Shown one piece after another: positions 6,398 to 7,626 of a DNA stretch of 7,626 nucleotides; the first letter of the stretch is position 1, and every line of letters begins with the position of its first letter. The notes under the pieces are model-generated. The model searched no databases. It was given only the letters and a program-made list of their open reading frames with translations, and had not been told where the DNA came from. Location of the stretch: NCBI GenBank assembly GCA_964478455.1, contig CAYZJD010000229.1, positions 1-7,626 on the forward strand. The letters run 5' to 3'. Source of the stretch: CAYZJD01 sp964478455. GTDB lineage: Bacteria; Acidobacteriota; Terriglobia; Bryobacterales; Bryobacteraceae. The position numbers were made by a program, and so were the translations under genes.

Positions 6398-7626
6398 TCA
6401 GAACGTGTAGCGCAGCGCCATCTGGATGATGCGGGGCTCGCGCGTTGTCGTGATGCGGCCGAAGTTCACCGAGGCGATGCTGCCGTTCGGATTCAGGAAC
6501 TGCGTGTGGTTGAATCCGTTGAAGAACTCGGTGCGGAACTCCAGGCCGTGAGCTTCGGTGATCCTGAACCGCTTGAACACGGCCAGGTCCCAGTTGTTCA
6601 TGCCTGGGCCGTGGAGCACGAAACGTCCGAAGTTGCCGAACCGTCCGGCTCCGCGGGCCCAGCTTGCCGCCGAGCCCACGCGGCGGAAGTACGGGTTAGT
6701 ATCAGCCGTTGCCGTTCCTCCACCCGTGCCGTCGAACCAGGAGTTTGGCTTTCCGGACACCGCCGACGTGGAGCGCGGATCATAGAACACAATGTTGCCG
6801 CCGATGTAATCCGGCCGCTGGTTTCCGCTGCCGCCGCCGCAGAGGCAGCGATCGCTGGATTCGGAAACATTGAAGACAAGGCCGGTCTGGAACGTGGTGA
6901 TGCCCGAGACGCCCCACCCGCCGAGGATGCGGCCGAGAGCCCCCTTCTGGTCTTTCATCCACGGGAACTCGTAAATGAAGGTAGCCACGTAACGATGGCG
7001 CACGTCCTGCTCCGAGTTGCCGCGATCCAGTCGGCTGTCGAAGGGATTGGAGGCCACGCGCAGGCCGGAGGCGCTGTCGATGGCGTGAGCCCAGGTGTAA
7101 GCGTGCGTCATCTGCAACCCGCGGGAGAACCGCTTGGTGGCGCTGACCTGGAGGCTGTTGTAATTGGAATTGGCGTCGGTGAGCTGGCTGGTGATATCGG
7201 CCAGCGGCGTGCCGCCGTACTTTTCCGCCTCCGGATGATCCTGGTTGAGGATGCGCCGGGCGTCGGTGTTGCCGGTGGTGGCGCCGGGGCCGGCGATGGC
7301 CGGGTTGACGTCCCTCCGGTTCAGGAGCTTCACTCCGTTGCTGCCGATGTAGCCCACGTCCACCAGCCAGTCCCTGCCGAGCTGATACTGAAGCTGAAGG
7401 CTGTATTGCTGCGCGTAGGGCGTGGCGAAATCGGGGTCCATGATCGTCAAGCCGATGGGCGCAATCTGGGTGAAGTCGAAACTCCCACCCTTGGCGACCG
7501 GCTTGAACGGGAACGGCTGCTGGATCGGATTAACCAGCGAACTCGTCCACGGATTGGCATAGTTGTTGTAATACGTGAACGGCTGAATGGAGTACGGAGG
7601 CGAGGTCAGGAATTGCAGCGTAAGCT
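6398..7626 (-). CDS. Oar-like TonB-dependent outer-membrane protein, C-terminal part (5' end beyond window)
   Basis: The reading frame stays open to the window edge, so 408 C-terminal residues are visible; full-length members usually have about 1,000 or more. It is the beta-barrel part of the Oar-like TonB-dependent transporter family that is strongly expanded in Acidobacteria. Alternating aromatic and polar strands run throughout. Family landmarks include VGYIGSNG (about 90-97), GPGMNNWDLAVFKRF (339-353) and NGFNHTQF (369-376), and the chain ends IQMALRYTF, a C-terminal aromatic beta-signal for BAM insertion. The N-terminal signal peptide, carboxypeptidase-regulatory-like domain and plug would lie to the right. 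A TTG at 7448-7450 is an internal codon, not the start: the 58 codons upstream of it are open and look like barrel sequence. Substrate unknown, possibly oligosaccharide or peptide uptake. Two cysteines in CLC (260-262) are unusual for a barrel protein. Confidence 0.9.
   Translation of the reverse strand, partial: LTLQFLTSPPYSIQPFTYYNNYANPWTSSLVNPIQQPFPFKPVAKGGSFDFTQIAPIGLTIMDPDFATPYAQQYSLQLQYQLGRDWLVDVGYIGSNGVKLLNRRDVNPAIAGPGATTGNTDARRILNQDHPEAEKYGGTPLADITSQLTDANSNYNSLQVSATKRFSRGLQMTHAYTWAHAIDSASGLRVASNPFDSRLDRGNSEQDVRHRYVATFIYEFPWMKDQKGALGRILGGWGVSGITTFQTGLVFNVSESSDRCLCGGGSGNQRPDYIGGNIVFYDPRSTSAVSGKPNSWFDGTGGGTATADTNPYFRRVGSAASWARGAGRFGNFGRFVLHGPGMNNWDLAVFKRFRITEAHGLEFRTEFFNGFNHTQFLNPNGSIASVNFGRITTTREPRIIQMALRYTF

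Noticed and set aside
7448..7450. TTG as the start of the Oar-like gene
   Set aside because: The frame is open for 58 more codons to the window edge, and the upstream residues look like barrel sequence. The protein is also far too short if started here.

Overview
The window is GC-rich, densely coded bacterial chromosome. The best guess for the source is an acidobacterium of the Solibacter/Bryobacter type. Three things point there: the 3' part of an Oar-like TonB-dependent outer-membrane protein of the kind greatly expanded in that phylum, the lysS–lolC pairing, and palindromic repeats that share the core ctgtcMccggtttty. The taxonomic call rests on recall of family features, not on a search.

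Layout, left to right. A GT2 glycosyltransferase of the dolichyl/polyprenyl-phosphate sugar type (27-755, minus) is divergent from lysS (797-2305, plus), with a 41-bp AT-rich gap holding a perfect palindrome with a TATAAT box. lysS overlaps a LolC/LolE-type permease gene (2295-3542, plus) by 11 bp. A palindromic repeat of about 100 bp (3542-3642) fills the gap to a GT4 glycosyltransferase (3644-4768, plus). Converging on that gene is a two-gene minus-strand operon for an ABC-2 polysaccharide exporter: permease (5538-6305) and then ATPase (4797-5534). Upstream of it on the minus strand are two GC hairpins and the C-terminal 408 residues of the Oar-like outer-membrane protein (6398 to the window edge).

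How the genes fit together. The GT2, the GT4 and the ABC-2 exporter pair suggest a cell-surface glycan or glycolipid theme: lipid-linked sugar synthesis, sugar transfer on the inner face of the membrane, and export of the finished chain. lysS is housekeeping. The LolC-like protein would work in lipoprotein release, but its ATPase partner LolD is not in the window. The Oar-like protein is probably functionally separate.

I found no CRISPR array, tRNA, rRNA, transposase, phage gene or recognisable defence system. The most interesting non-coding signals are the two related repeats abutting gene 3' ends, the palindromic divergent promoter and the strong hairpin just ahead of the exporter permease. 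No gap longer than about 105 bases lacks a gene.
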